From Paraburkholderia panacisoli (GTDB lineage Bacteria > Pseudomonadota > Gammaproteobacteria > Burkholderiales > Burkholderiaceae): a stretch of 64,000 bases of DNA. Both the position numbers and the translations under genes were made by a program. The notes below the pieces were generated by a model that was not told where the DNA came from, searched no databases, and saw nothing but the letters and a program-made list of their open reading frames with translations. Numbering within the stretch: the stretch's first letter is position 1; every line of letters begins with the position of its first letter. The DNA is taken from assembly GCF_008369935.1 (NCBI RefSeq), contig NZ_VTUZ01000013.1, positions 182,391 through 246,390 on the forward strand, read 5' to 3'. This document shows positions 44,354 through 53,751 of this stretch, piece by piece.

Positions 44354-46852
44354 TCAAAGTCGGTCCAGGTCGATCTTTACAGGACGGATCTTCCAGATCT
44401 GCTCGCAATACTCGCCGATCGCGCGGTCGGACGAGAACTTGCCCGCATACGCGGTGTTGAGGATGGACATGCGAGCCCAGCGTTGTGGGTCCTGCCAGGC
44501 GGCGCTCACGCGCTCCTGGCATGCCATATAGTCGGCATAGTCGGCTAGCACGAGGAATGGATCGACGCGCAGCAGATTCTCGACCAACGCGCGGAACATG
44601 TTGCGGTCGCCGCGCGAGAAGTGCCCCTCGGCAATCAGCGCCAAGGCTTCACGCAGCTCGGGATTCCCGTTCGCGTAGTCTTCCGGCCGGTAGCCCCCGC
44701 GCCTCACGCGCTCGACCTGCTCCGCGGTCAGACCGAAAAGAAAGAAATTCTCGTCGCCGACTTCCTCGCGGATCTCGACGTTGGCGCCATCCAGTGTTCC
44801 GATTGTCAGCGCGCCGTTCATCATGAACTTCATGTTGCCGGTGCCCGATGCCTCCTTGCCGGCCGTTGAGATCTGCTCGGAAAGGTCCGCCGCCGGATAG
44901 ATGAAGTGCGCGTTCTTGACGTTGAAGTCGGGAAAGAACACGACCTTCAGTCGATCGTTCACCGCCGGGTCGTTGTTCACCACTTCGGCCACACCATTGA
45001 TCAGGCGGATGATCAGTTTGGCCATCGCATAGCCCGGCGCCGCCTTGCCGCCGAACACGAAGCAGCGGGGCGCGCACGCCAGTTGCGGATTGCGCCGCAG
45101 GCGTTGGTAGAGACTGATAATGAAGAGTGCATTCAGGTGCTGGCGCTTGTATTCGTGAATGCGCTTGACCTGAATGTCGAACAACGTGCCGGGGTCCACA
45201 ACGATCCCCGTTGCGCTTCGGATCCGCGCGGCCAGCGCTTCCTTGTTCGAAAGTTTGACGCGACACCACCGCTCCCTGAAGGCCGCGTCGTCGGCATGGG
45301 CTGCCAATTCCCGCAGCCGCGTGAGGTCGGTGATCCAACCTTCTCCGACGGTTTCGTCGAGCAGCCGCGCGAGCCCGGGGTTGCAGAGCAACATGAAGCG
45401 TCGCGGCGTGACGCCGTTCGTGACGTTGTGGAACCGCTCAGGCCACAGCTCGGCGAAATCCCGCAGCACCGTCTGCTTGAGGAGTGTCGAGTGCAGCGCG
45501 GCCACGCCATTCACCGCATGGCTGCCGACGGTCGCGAGGTGTGCCATGCGCAGCAGCTTCTTGCCGCGTTCGTCGATCAGCGACATCCGGGCCACGCGCG
45601 CCTCGTCACCGGCGTAGCGCTGCCGGAGTTCGTCGAGGAACCGGCGGTTGATCTCATAGATGATCTCCAGCGGGCGTGGCAGCAGGCTCCGGAAAAGCGG
45701 CAGCCCCCAGGTCTCGAGCGCTTCGGGCAAAAGCGTATGGTTCGTATAGGCCAGTGAGCGCCGGGTGATGTCCCATGCCTCGTCCCACCCCAGTTGCCGC
45801 TCGTCGACCAGTAGCCGCATCAGCTCGGCGACCGCGATCGCCGGATGGGTATCGTTCAACTGCACCGCGAACCTGTCCGCGAAGGACGACGCCGGTTCGC
45901 CCTTGAGATCGAGCAGACGAAACATGTCCTGAAGCGAGCATGAAACGAAAAAGTACTGCTGCGCGAGACGCAGGCGCTTACCCGCTTCAGGCTCATCGTT
46001 CGGGTAGAGCACCTTGGACAGCGTCTCGGAGATCACTTTTTCCTGCACGGCCTGGTAGTAGTCCCCGGCATTGAAGTCTTGCAAATCGAACGACTCGACC
46101 GCCTCGCTCTTCCATAGCCTCAGCGTGTTGCACGTGTTGACGTGAAAGCCGAGTATCGGGATGTCGCAGGCCACGCCCTTGACCTGGTTCGCCGGTATCC
46201 AGCGGACGCGAAGACGGCCCTGCGCGTCGGTGTCGTTCTCCGTGCGACCGCCGAAGGACACATAGCACGTTACGTCGGGGTGCACGATCTCCCACGGATT
46301 GCCCTTTTGCAGCCACTTGTCGGTGACTTCCTCCTGCCAGCCGTCGCGGATCTGCTGATCGAAGATGCCGAACTCATAGCGGATGCCATAGCCGATTGCC
46401 GGAGTTTCAAGTGTGGCGAGTGAATCCAGGTAGCAGGCAGCGAGCCGCCCAAGCCCGCCGTTGCCGAGCCCGGGTTCTTCTTCCAGCGCGAGCAGCATGT
46501 CGAGGTCCTGGCCGAGCGCCAGCATGGCTGTGCGCGTATTGGCCTCGATGCCCAGGTTGACGATGTTGTTGCCGAGTTGCGGCCCGATCAGGAACTCGGC
46601 GGAGAGATAGCAGGCAACCCGCACGTCACGTGCGGCATAGGTCTGCACGGTCGCCACCCAGCGGGCCAGCATGCGGTCGCGCACGCTGCAGGCCAGTGCC
46701 CTATACCAGTCATGTGGGGTGGCGATGGCTGGATAGCGGGCCTGCTGGCAGATCAGGTTGTCGATGACGTCGCGCTGCAGTGCGTCGGCATCCAGTCCGC
46801 TTCGCGCGGGTTCGGCGCTGCCGGATGCTCTGGCGGGCAGATCTGCGGCCAT
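44354..46852 (-). CDS. glgP: Glycogen phosphorylase
   Basis: 832 residues, full length. PLP lysine at K675 (ASGTGNMKFMMNGA); family segments YEFGIFDQQIRDGWQ, FQLNDTHPAIAV-like AVQLNDTHPAIAVAELMRLL and VKRIHEYKRQHLN. Releases glucose-1-phosphate from glycogen with inorganic phosphate. Starts 18 bp after the phosphoketolase stop on the same strand, so the two are an operon. A remnant of a second glgP lies at 31784. Confidence 0.93.
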   Translation of the reverse strand: MAADLPARASGSAEPARSGLDADALQRDVIDNLICQQARYPAIATPHDWYRALACSVRDRMLARWVATVQTYAARDVRVACYLSAEFLIGPQLGNNIVNLGIEANTRTAMLALGQDLDMLLALEEEPGLGNGGLGRLAACYLDSLATLETPAIGYGIRYEFGIFDQQIRDGWQEEVTDKWLQKGNPWEIVHPDVTCYVSFGGRTENDTDAQGRLRVRWIPANQVKGVACDIPILGFHVNTCNTLRLWKSEAVESFDLQDFNAGDYYQAVQEKVISETLSKVLYPNDEPEAGKRLRLAQQYFFVSCSLQDMFRLLDLKGEPASSFADRFAVQLNDTHPAIAVAELMRLLVDERQLGWDEAWDITRRSLAYTNHTLLPEALETWGLPLFRSLLPRPLEIIYEINRRFLDELRQRYAGDEARVARMSLIDERGKKLLRMAHLATVGSHAVNGVAALHSTLLKQTVLRDFAELWPERFHNVTNGVTPRRFMLLCNPGLARLLDETVGEGWITDLTRLRELAAHADDAAFRERWCRVKLSNKEALAARIRSATGIVVDPGTLFDIQVKRIHEYKRQHLNALFIISLYQRLRRNPQLACAPRCFVFGGKAAPGYAMAKLIIRLINGVAEVVNNDPAVNDRLKVVFFPDFNVKNAHFIYPAADLSEQISTAGKEASGTGNMKFMMNGALTIGTLDGANVEIREEVGDENFFLFGLTAEQVERVRRGGYRPEDYANGNPELREALALIAEGHFSRGDRNMFRALVENLLRVDPFLVLADYADYMACQERVSAAWQDPQRWARMSILNTAYAGKFSSDRAIGEYCEQIWKIRPVKIDLDRL

Positions 46853-46870
46853 GGTTTTTCCCTTGGGTAC

Positions 46871-49267
46871 TCAGTCTGGCCACACCCAGTCGGTGATCTC
46901 GGCGCGGTCGATGCCGTGCGTATGCGCATGGTTCAGGTTGGCGATGATGGCGTTCTTCATGTCTTCCCTGAGATGCGCCGTTCTCGCCTGCAATCGCGGC
47001 ACCCGGTCGAGGACATCGATTACCAGATTGAAGCGATCGACCTGATTGAGGATCGCCAGTTCGAGCGGCGTGTTAATGTTGCCCTTCTCCTTGTAACCGC
47101 GCACGTGCAGATGTTCGTGGTTGCGGAAGCGATAGGCCAGCTTGTGGATCAACCACGGATAGCCGTGGAAGTTGAAGATCACCGGCTTGTCCACCGTGAA
47201 CAGGCTGTCGAACTCGCGTTCGGTCGAGCCGTGCGGATGCTCGCTCGCGGGCTGCATCCTGAAGAGATCCACCACGTTCACGAAGCGCAGTTTGAGCTCG
47301 GGCAGCCGCTCGCGCAAGATTGCCGTCGCCGCCAGTGCCTCCTGAGTGGCGACGTCGCCACACGCTGCCATCACCACGTCCGGTTCCTCGCCCTCGTCGT
47401 TGCTCGCGCGCCGCCACACGCCCAGCCCTTTCGCGCAGTGCACGACCGCTTCGTCGATGGTGGTGAACTGCAGGTGCTTCTGCTTGTCCGCCACGATGAT
47501 GTTGATGCAGTCGGTCGAGCGCAGACATTCGTCGGCCACCACGAGCAGCGTATTCGCATCTGGCGGAAGGTAGACGCGCGTGACCGACGGGCTCTTGTTG
47601 GTGACGAGGTCGATGAAGCCTGGGTCCTGATGGGAGAAGCCGTTGTGATCCTGCCGCCACACGGTCGACGACAACAGGATGTTTTGCGACGACACCGACG
47701 CGCGCCACGGCACATGGTTCTTGCAGATGTCCAGCCATTTCGCGTGCTGATTGAACATCGAATCCACTACATGCGCGAATGCCTCGTAGGTGTGGAAGAA
47801 GCCGTGCCGCCCCGAAAGGAGATAGCCCTCGAGCCATCCCACCAGCGTATGCTCCGAGAGCATTTCCATCACCCGGCCGTCGCGCGACAGTTCTCCGCCG
47901 TCCTCGTCCTCGGGTAGCAGATCGCCCATCCAGACCTTTTTGCTGACCTCGTAGATTGCCTGCAGACGATTGGAAGCCGTTTCGTCCGGGCCGAACACGC
48001 GGAAAGTGCTCATGTTGGCGCGCATGGTGTCGCGTAGAAATTCGCCTAGTGGCCGCGTATTCTCCTGCAGCACCTGGCCCGCGTGAGAGACCTCGACTGC
48101 ATAGGAGCGGAAATCCGGCAGCTTCAGCTCTCTGCGTAACACGCCGCCGTTCGCGTGCGGATTCGCGCTGATGCGTCTTGACCCGGTTGGCGCGAGCGCC
48201 CGCAGTTCCGGGATCAGCCGCCCGCTGGAATCGAAAAGCTCGTCGGGCTTGTAGCTGTGCAACCAGCTCTCCAGTAGCGCGAGGCTATCGGGATTGGCGC
48301 GTACATCGGCGAACGGCACCTGATGTGAACGCCACGAGCCCTCGGCTTTGTGGCCTTTTACCTCCTTGGGCCCAGACCAGCCTTTGGGCGTGCGCAGCAC
48401 GATCATCGGCCAGCGCGGCCGCTCGGGCTCGCCGCCTGCGCGCGCTTTCTCGTGAATCGCGCGAATCTCCGCAATGATGGTGTCGAGCGTGGCGGCCATC
48501 TTTTCATGCATCTCGGCATGGTCCGATCCCTCGACAAAAAACGGCTTATAGCCATAGCCCTCGAACAACGCCTCGAGTTCCCGGTGGCTGATGCGCGCGA
48601 GGATGGTCGGATTGGCGATCTTGTAGCCGTTCAGGTTGAGAATCGGCAGCACGGTGCCGTCGCGAGCAGGATTGACGAATTTGTTCGAATGCCAGGCGGT
48701 GGCGAGCGGTCCCGTTTCCGCCTCGCCGTCGCCGACCACGCAGGCGACGATGAGGTCCGGATTGTCGAGCGCGGCGCCATATGCGTGGGACAGGCTGTAA
48801 CCCAGTTCGCCGCCTTCGTGAATCGAGCCAGGGGTCTCCGGTGTGACATGCGAACCGATATGGCCGGGAAACGAGAATTGCTTGAAGAATTTCTGCATGC
48901 CCTCGGCGTCTTCGCTCTTATCCGGATACACCTCCGAATAGGTGCCTTCCAGATAGGCGGGACCGAGCACGCCAGGAGCACCATGGCCCGGGCCGGCCAT
49001 GAAGATCACGTCGAGGTCGTCGCGCTTGATGACACGGTTCAGATGCGCCCAGACAAACGAAAGCGCGGGGCTTGCTCCCCAATGCCCAAGCAGACGCTGC
49101 TTCACGTGATCGACCCTCAGCGGCTCCTTCAACAAGGGATTGTCGATCAGATAGATCATGCCGACCGAGAGGTAGTTGCACGCGCGCCACCAGGCATCGA
49201 TCAGTCGAAGTTCGTTGGAGTCGAGGGTGCCTTGCTGTGCGGCACTTGAAGTGGAACGCTGGCCCAT
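46871..49267 (-). CDS. xfp: Xylulose-5-phosphate/fructose-6-phosphate phosphoketolase
   Basis: 798 residues, full length. Thiamine-diphosphate and substrate motifs include GPGHGAPGVLGPAYLEGTYS, EGGELGYSLSHAYGAALDNP and GDGEAETGPLATAWHSNKFV. It splits Xu5P or F6P with phosphate to acetyl-phosphate plus GAP or E4P, bypassing lower glycolysis. Upstream gene of the phosphoketolase-phosphorylase operon. No acetate kinase or phosphotransacetylase is in the window, so acetyl-P use depends on genes elsewhere. Confidence 0.93.
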   Translation of the reverse strand: MGQRSTSSAAQQGTLDSNELRLIDAWWRACNYLSVGMIYLIDNPLLKEPLRVDHVKQRLLGHWGASPALSFVWAHLNRVIKRDDLDVIFMAGPGHGAPGVLGPAYLEGTYSEVYPDKSEDAEGMQKFFKQFSFPGHIGSHVTPETPGSIHEGGELGYSLSHAYGAALDNPDLIVACVVGDGEAETGPLATAWHSNKFVNPARDGTVLPILNLNGYKIANPTILARISHRELEALFEGYGYKPFFVEGSDHAEMHEKMAATLDTIIAEIRAIHEKARAGGEPERPRWPMIVLRTPKGWSGPKEVKGHKAEGSWRSHQVPFADVRANPDSLALLESWLHSYKPDELFDSSGRLIPELRALAPTGSRRISANPHANGGVLRRELKLPDFRSYAVEVSHAGQVLQENTRPLGEFLRDTMRANMSTFRVFGPDETASNRLQAIYEVSKKVWMGDLLPEDEDGGELSRDGRVMEMLSEHTLVGWLEGYLLSGRHGFFHTYEAFAHVVDSMFNQHAKWLDICKNHVPWRASVSSQNILLSSTVWRQDHNGFSHQDPGFIDLVTNKSPSVTRVYLPPDANTLLVVADECLRSTDCINIIVADKQKHLQFTTIDEAVVHCAKGLGVWRRASNDEGEEPDVVMAACGDVATQEALAATAILRERLPELKLRFVNVVDLFRMQPASEHPHGSTEREFDSLFTVDKPVIFNFHGYPWLIHKLAYRFRNHEHLHVRGYKEKGNINTPLELAILNQVDRFNLVIDVLDRVPRLQARTAHLREDMKNAIIANLNHAHTHGIDRAEITDWVWPD

Positions 49268-49464
49268 CGCGACGTCTCCTGAACATGCAGCCTCATCCCA
49301 ATGGGTTTGAACTGTGACAGGTGCGCTGCATCCGCGCTTTTCGGTAGTTATCGGGCCGTGTCGCGCCTGTTGGCGGCCTCTCTAAATCGAATTTGCTACA
49401 CAAAGCAGATAGGCACATACCACGGCAGCATATGTCACCTCGCGCGGAATTCAAGGGCGATCCC

Positions 49465-49749
49465 ATGTCGTCCCGCTCACTTGCCGAGCGGCATACGACG
49501 ATGGTGGTGCAAATCGGACGAGCTGGTTGGTTATGCGCGGATTTTTACGGACAGGACTGCGGAATGTCAGACGGAAAAACCGTTGCATGCGTCGAACCGC
49601 TACTCGTGGACAAAGTTGAGCATTGCATCGCGATAAGATCTGCGGACCGCTCGCCGCCGGATAACTCAGGGAATGCAAAATCGATATTCCCGGCGCTGCT
49701 GTTTTATCGCGGAAGTTACATAACATCAACGTGGTATGAGGTGCGCTGA
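49465..49749 (+). CDS. Possible 94-residue hypothetical protein
   Basis: Open frame from ATG 49465 with AAGGGCG nearby. It reads smoothly (VVQIGRAGWLCADFYGQDCG, CVEPLLVDKVEHCIAIRS) but shows no known family. Base composition is lower in GC than its neighbours. It could be chance. Confidence 0.25.
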   Translation: MSSRSLAERHTTMVVQIGRAGWLCADFYGQDCGMSDGKTVACVEPLLVDKVEHCIAIRSADRSPPDNSGNAKSIFPALLFYRGSYITSTWYEVR

Positions 49750-49822
49750 ACCTGCTTCGACAGCTTTATAACTTGACGGCTTGCGGTAGCCCGGACGAAG
49801 TGGAGACCGCGCTGTCGGGCGG

Positions 49823-49930
49823 CCTATGTTGCCGGACTGAGTGCGAATGACGTCGTGGCACTGAAGGTCGGCGACGTCGACAGCCAGCTCATGAGGCTGC
49901 GCATCGAGGAGGGCCACGTCCGAACGCACG
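49823..49930 (+). mobile_element. Tyrosine recombinase (integrase) fragment
   Basis: About 36 codons (AYVAGLSANDVVALKVGDVD, SQLMRLRIEEGHVRTHG) match the first catalytic-Arg box of phage/IS91-associated integrases (YAAGLR..E...L...DID). The catalytic Arg is Ser here (GLSAN). Flanks have no continuation, so it is a scar. Confidence 0.6.
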
Positions 49931-50199
49931 GTCGGATAGCCACTTCGAACGGTGGGGCTGCTTGCTGTCCCACAACATGTTGCACACCACGACCTCGGGC
50001 ACTTTCGGCCACTCGACCGCGAACGCTTAATCGTTGATAATCTGCCCGGCAGCGGGCCAGGAGCCAATGATTTGAATCAGCCCGTCTGACAGACTTCGAA
50101 CGCTCCGAGGCAAGTCTTCGGGTCGCTCCATTATTCGAAGCGTTCCGCTGGTTTTTCAGTCATCCGAGTTGTGACCACATCGCGATTTCACGCATACCG

Positions 50200-52047
50200 A
50201 TGAAATCTTCAAACAAAGACATGTCCTCGAAAAGACGACGTCTTTTGCAATGTGCGGTCGGAATCACATTTTCGTATGGCGCCCGGAAACAGATGCTCGC
50301 CTCGGCGCAAGCGCCGGCATCCGGAACGCTTGCTCGCGTGCGCCCGGGGGAGCCGGGCTGGCCGTCCGAGACTCAGTGGAACGAACTCAGCCAGCAAGTC
50401 GGCGGTGCATTGGTCAAGGTGCAATCGCCGTTGGCGACTTGCCTGAAGTCACCCGATAGTGACGAGTGCAGGCAGCTATTCAAGGAACTCAAGAATCCCT
50501 ATTTTCTCGGCGACGAGCTGGGCCTGACGCAGTCCCTCGGGTGGGTAGATGCGTGGATATCGATGCCTAGCGTCTATGCGGTGGCCGCCCGCAATACGAA
50601 CGACGTGGTCGCCGCTGTCGACTTCGCACGCCGGCACAATATGCGCCTCGTGGTGAAGGGCGGGGGCCACAGCTATCAAGGCACATCGAATGCGCCGGAC
50701 TCGCTGCTGATCTGGACGAGAAAAATTAACGGCATCACTCTGCAGGATGCGTTTGTTGGTGAGGGATGCGAGGGGCATACACCGCCGGTGCGGGCAGTCA
50801 CGGTCGGCGCCGGTGCGCTCTGGGCGCATGTGTATGACGCGGTCACTACGCACGCAGGTGGTTATGTGCAAGGCGGCGGCTGCATGACGGTCGGCGTGGC
50901 CGGCCTGATCCAGAGCGGCGGGTTCGGCAGCTTTTCCAAGGCATATGGACTGGCGGCGGGAAGCCTGCTTGAAGCCGAAGTCGTTACGGCGGACGGTGCC
51001 GTCCGGATCGCTAATGCATGCACGAATCCTGATCTGTTCTGGGGGCTGAAAGGCGGAGGCGGCGGCAGCCTGGGCGTGGTCACACGACTTACGCTGCGGG
51101 TCCACGAATTGCCGGAGACCTTCGGCGCGGTGAACATGACGGTCAAGGCCGCATCGGCGCCTGCGTTTCACCGGCTGATCGGCTTGATCGTGGACTTCTA
51201 TCAACAGAACCTGCTGAATCCGCATTGGGGCGAACAGATCACCCTGCGCCACGACAATGTCCTCAAGATCGCGATGGTGTTCCAGGGGCTCAGCCGCGGC
51301 GAAGCACAGGCAGTCTGGCGGCCGTTCATGGATACGGTCGCTCGTACACCGGACGATTTCAAGGTCGAGTTCTCCCCATTCAAGATCGTGGCAACCTCAG
51401 CCCGCGATTTCTGGGCTCCAACGATGTTCAAGAGACTCCTCGGTTTCGTCAGTACCGACGACAGGCCAGGCGCCCCCAAGGACAACGTCTTCTGGTCGGG
51501 TAATCGGGGAGAGGCGGGACAAGTGTTGCACGGCTACGAGTCCGCGTGGCTTCCCGCGGCCTTGCTGCAAGATGACCGGCGTCAGGCCCTGGCCGACACA
51601 CTATTTGCCGCGACCCGCCAATGGAGCGTGACGCTGCACGTCAATAAGGGCTTGGCGGGTGCGCCGGATGAAGCCATCGCCGCGGCAAGGAATACCGCCA
51701 CGAACCCTGCGGCGCTAGACGCCTTCGCGTTGCTCATCGCCGCGGCGGAAGGTCCGCCAGCCTATCCGGGCATCCAGGGCCACGAGCCCGACACCGAGCT
51801 GGCGCGCTGGAACGCGCGGGCTATCGGGCATGCAATGGACGAAGTTCGCAAGCTGGTTCCGCAACCCGGTTCTTACCTCGCTGAAAGCGATTTTTTCGAC
51901 GCGCAGTGGCAGCGGTCCTTCTGGGGCTCGAATTACAGCAGGCTGCTCGCCGTTAAGGATCGGTACGATCCCGATGGTTTGTTCTTCGTTCACCACGGCG
52001 TAGGAAGCGAACGCTGGAGCCCCGATGGTTTCACGAGATTCGGATGA
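50200..52047 (+). CDS. Secreted BBE-like FAD-linked oxidase
   Basis: 615 residues. The N-terminus (SSKRRRLLQCAVGITFSYGA) resembles a Tat signal. FAD-binding PCMH domain with GGGHSYQG (His157) and GGCMTVGVAG (Cys228), the pair that gives bicovalent FAD in berberine-bridge-type enzymes. The C-terminal BBE motif is present (SFWGSNYSRLLAVKDRYDPD). Such enzymes oxidise sugars, alkaloids or phenolics with O2. The substrate is unknown; no neighbours suggest one. Confidence 0.85.
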   Translation: MKSSNKDMSSKRRRLLQCAVGITFSYGARKQMLASAQAPASGTLARVRPGEPGWPSETQWNELSQQVGGALVKVQSPLATCLKSPDSDECRQLFKELKNPYFLGDELGLTQSLGWVDAWISMPSVYAVAARNTNDVVAAVDFARRHNMRLVVKGGGHSYQGTSNAPDSLLIWTRKINGITLQDAFVGEGCEGHTPPVRAVTVGAGALWAHVYDAVTTHAGGYVQGGGCMTVGVAGLIQSGGFGSFSKAYGLAAGSLLEAEVVTADGAVRIANACTNPDLFWGLKGGGGGSLGVVTRLTLRVHELPETFGAVNMTVKAASAPAFHRLIGLIVDFYQQNLLNPHWGEQITLRHDNVLKIAMVFQGLSRGEAQAVWRPFMDTVARTPDDFKVEFSPFKIVATSARDFWAPTMFKRLLGFVSTDDRPGAPKDNVFWSGNRGEAGQVLHGYESAWLPAALLQDDRRQALADTLFAATRQWSVTLHVNKGLAGAPDEAIAAARNTATNPAALDAFALLIAAAEGPPAYPGIQGHEPDTELARWNARAIGHAMDEVRKLVPQPGSYLAESDFFDAQWQRSFWGSNYSRLLAVKDRYDPDGLFFVHHGVGSERWSPDGFTRFG

Positions 52048-52391
52048 ACTGCTCGATCCTCGAACTCGCACACGTGGTTCAGCGGAAATCGCGTTTCAAA
52101 GCCTGTGTTGTGGCTTCCCCGCACCAATCGGTCACGACCGCCCGCAATCTTGAGAAGATCGATTGTCCAGGCCGCGCACGGTCGGTTCATTCTTGCCATA
52201 ACCATGCCGCCGACTCGGCCGGCAATGGCCTCGGGGCGACCGAACGTCCGCATTGGAACGCCTGCGAAGCCACGCATTGTTGCCCGTTCCATGCCCGGAC
52301 TGCGGCCGTGATTGCTGAGTTCGGGTCCGCATCGGCGGTGCTGGTGAAACCCTTCGCCAGCACCGCAGGCTTCGAAGCAGATTTGCCTGTT
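52048..52391. other. Gap, no gene seen
   Basis: Between the convergent FAD oxidase and the small monooxygenase-like gene. Open frames here are shadows; no hairpin with U-tract was seen. Confidence 0.45.
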
Positions 52392-52715
52392 TCAGCGCGC
52401 TGCCGATCCGTTCGGCAAACCGTACGAGTCCAGCATGTCGAGGCCCAATCGCAAGACTTCGGCCGGCGCTTCGCAGCGTGCTGCGAAATCTTTCTGGTAC
52501 GCCTTGAAGGCAGGAAGCTCGGTGACGACCGCCGAATCGTCAGCGGCAAGATTCATGAAGACATGGACGAACTCGTGGCCATTTTTAAAGAGCGCATAGG
52601 CCGCGTGTTCGGGCGCCGTAGCCCGAAGCTCGTCGAACACGGCTCGCGAGAGCGCTTCGTTTTCCGCGATCTGGTCGGGCTTGATCGCGTAGCGTACCAA
52701 GGTCAGTCGTTGCAT
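52392..52715 (-). CDS. Small ABM-like (ferredoxin-fold) hypothetical protein
   Basis: 107 residues with AAAGGAAA before the ATG. The start MQRLTLVRYAIKPDQIAENE and FDELRATAPEHAAYALFKNG fit the dimeric alpha/beta-barrel (antibiotic-biosynthesis-monooxygenase-like) fold. Divergent from the ECF sigma gene, across an inverted repeat; ECF41 sigma factors usually control a neighbouring small redox protein, which may be this one. Confidence 0.7.
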   Translation of the reverse strand: MQRLTLVRYAIKPDQIAENEALSRAVFDELRATAPEHAAYALFKNGHEFVHVFMNLAADDSAVVTELPAFKAYQKDFAARCEAPAEVLRLGLDMLDSYGLPNGSAAR

Positions 52716-52782
52716 GATATTTTCCTTTCACGGTTCCGGCGCCGGTGTGCGCCGATAAACGTAGAGACGACAACGAGCGGCA

Positions 52783-52826
52783 AAAGGATGCGCGGTTGCA
52801 AGAATTTTTGCCGGAACGCATCCTTT
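52783..52826. promoter_or_regulatory. Inverted repeat in the divergent sigma-factor promoter region
   Basis: AAAGGATGCG (52783-52792) and CGCATCCTTT (52817-52826) form a perfect 10-bp inverted repeat with a 24-bp spacer, centred between the two divergent genes. It covers the upstream TTG at 52825, arguing against that start. Confidence 0.5.
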
Positions 52827-52884
52827 GCGGACGCCGGAACGTCTATCCGATATTGGCGTGTTGGATCAACCGGAGGCTTGCGCT

Positions 52885-53751
52885 TTGGATTCGGATGGAC
52901 TGACTCAATTGATGGCGGCGATGCGCCCGCGTCTGCACCGGTATTGCACGCGTATGCTGGGCTCGGCGTTCGACGGCGAAGATGTCGTCCAGGAAGCGCT
53001 GTTCAATGCGGCCGCGGCATTTCCGGCTGCCGGTGAGATCCTGCGGCCGGAAAGCTGGCTGCTGGGCATCGCTCACAACGCGGCGCTGGACGCGCTGCGC
53101 CGCCGCAAGCGGCAAGGACTCGTGGAGTCCGACGAAGCATTGGCGAATCTGGCGGACCATGGCGCCCAGGCCGATGCGAGAGTGGCGGCGGCTGCGAGCC
53201 TCGCGATGTTCCTGCACCTGTCCATCATCCAGCGCTCATGTGTGGTGCTCGCGGATGTGCTTGGCTATTCGCTAACGGAAACGGCTGCGATTCTCAGCGT
53301 CAGCGTGCCCGCGGTCAAGGCCGCGCTGCACCGGGGGCGCGGCCGGCTCAGGGAACTGGTCGACGTTTCCGAAGCTGCGCTGCCGCGCCTCGCCGAAGCC
53401 GACCTCGAGCGGTTGCGCGCTTACGCCGAGCGCTTCAACGCCCGCGACTTCGACGCACTACGCGATCTGCTTTCCGAGGAAGTCCGCCTCGACCTCGTGA
53501 ATCGAACGCGTCTCGCGGGGCGCAAAGACGTCTCGATCTACTTCACACGTTATGCAGAGGCGCCCAGTTGTTCGCTCGCGCTGGGCTGGGCGGAGCATCG
53601 TCCTGTCCTGCTGGTCACCGATCCGGCGGTGGCCGCCGCCCCCGTCGCGTATGTCATCCTGCTTGACTGGGTCGACGAGCGTATTGTCGCGATCCGTGAT
53701 TTCCGGTACGCGCCTTATGTCATGGAAAGTCTGACCGTGCAGCGGCTGTGA
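52885..53751 (+). CDS. ECF41-like sigma-70 factor with SnoaL-type C-terminal domain
   Basis: I chose TTG 52885 because a perfect GGAGG lies eight bases upstream; the frame is open to 52825 without a usable site. The 288-residue product has sigma region 2 (RLHRYCTRMLGSAFDGEDVV), region 4 (YSLTETAAILSVSVPAVKAA) and a C-terminal NTF2/SnoaL-like extension (about 165-285, FNARDFDALRDLLSEEVRLD), the mark of ECF41/SigJ-type factors. These need no anti-sigma factor; the extension modulates activity. Confidence 0.82.
   Translation: MDSDGLTQLMAAMRPRLHRYCTRMLGSAFDGEDVVQEALFNAAAAFPAAGEILRPESWLLGIAHNAALDALRRRKRQGLVESDEALANLADHGAQADARVAAAASLAMFLHLSIIQRSCVVLADVLGYSLTETAAILSVSVPAVKAALHRGRGRLRELVDVSEAALPRLAEADLERLRAYAERFNARDFDALRDLLSEEVRLDLVNRTRLAGRKDVSIYFTRYAEAPSCSLALGWAEHRPVLLVTDPAVAAAPVAYVILLDWVDERIVAIRDFRYAPYVMESLTVQRL

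Larger units (their letters stand above)
49268..50199. other. Long gap between xfp and the FAD oxidase
   Basis: Besides the doubtful small ORF (49465-49749) and the integrase scar (49823-49930) nothing is recognised. It must contain the xfp-glgP promoter on the minus strand; no clear hexamers were identified. Confidence 0.45.
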
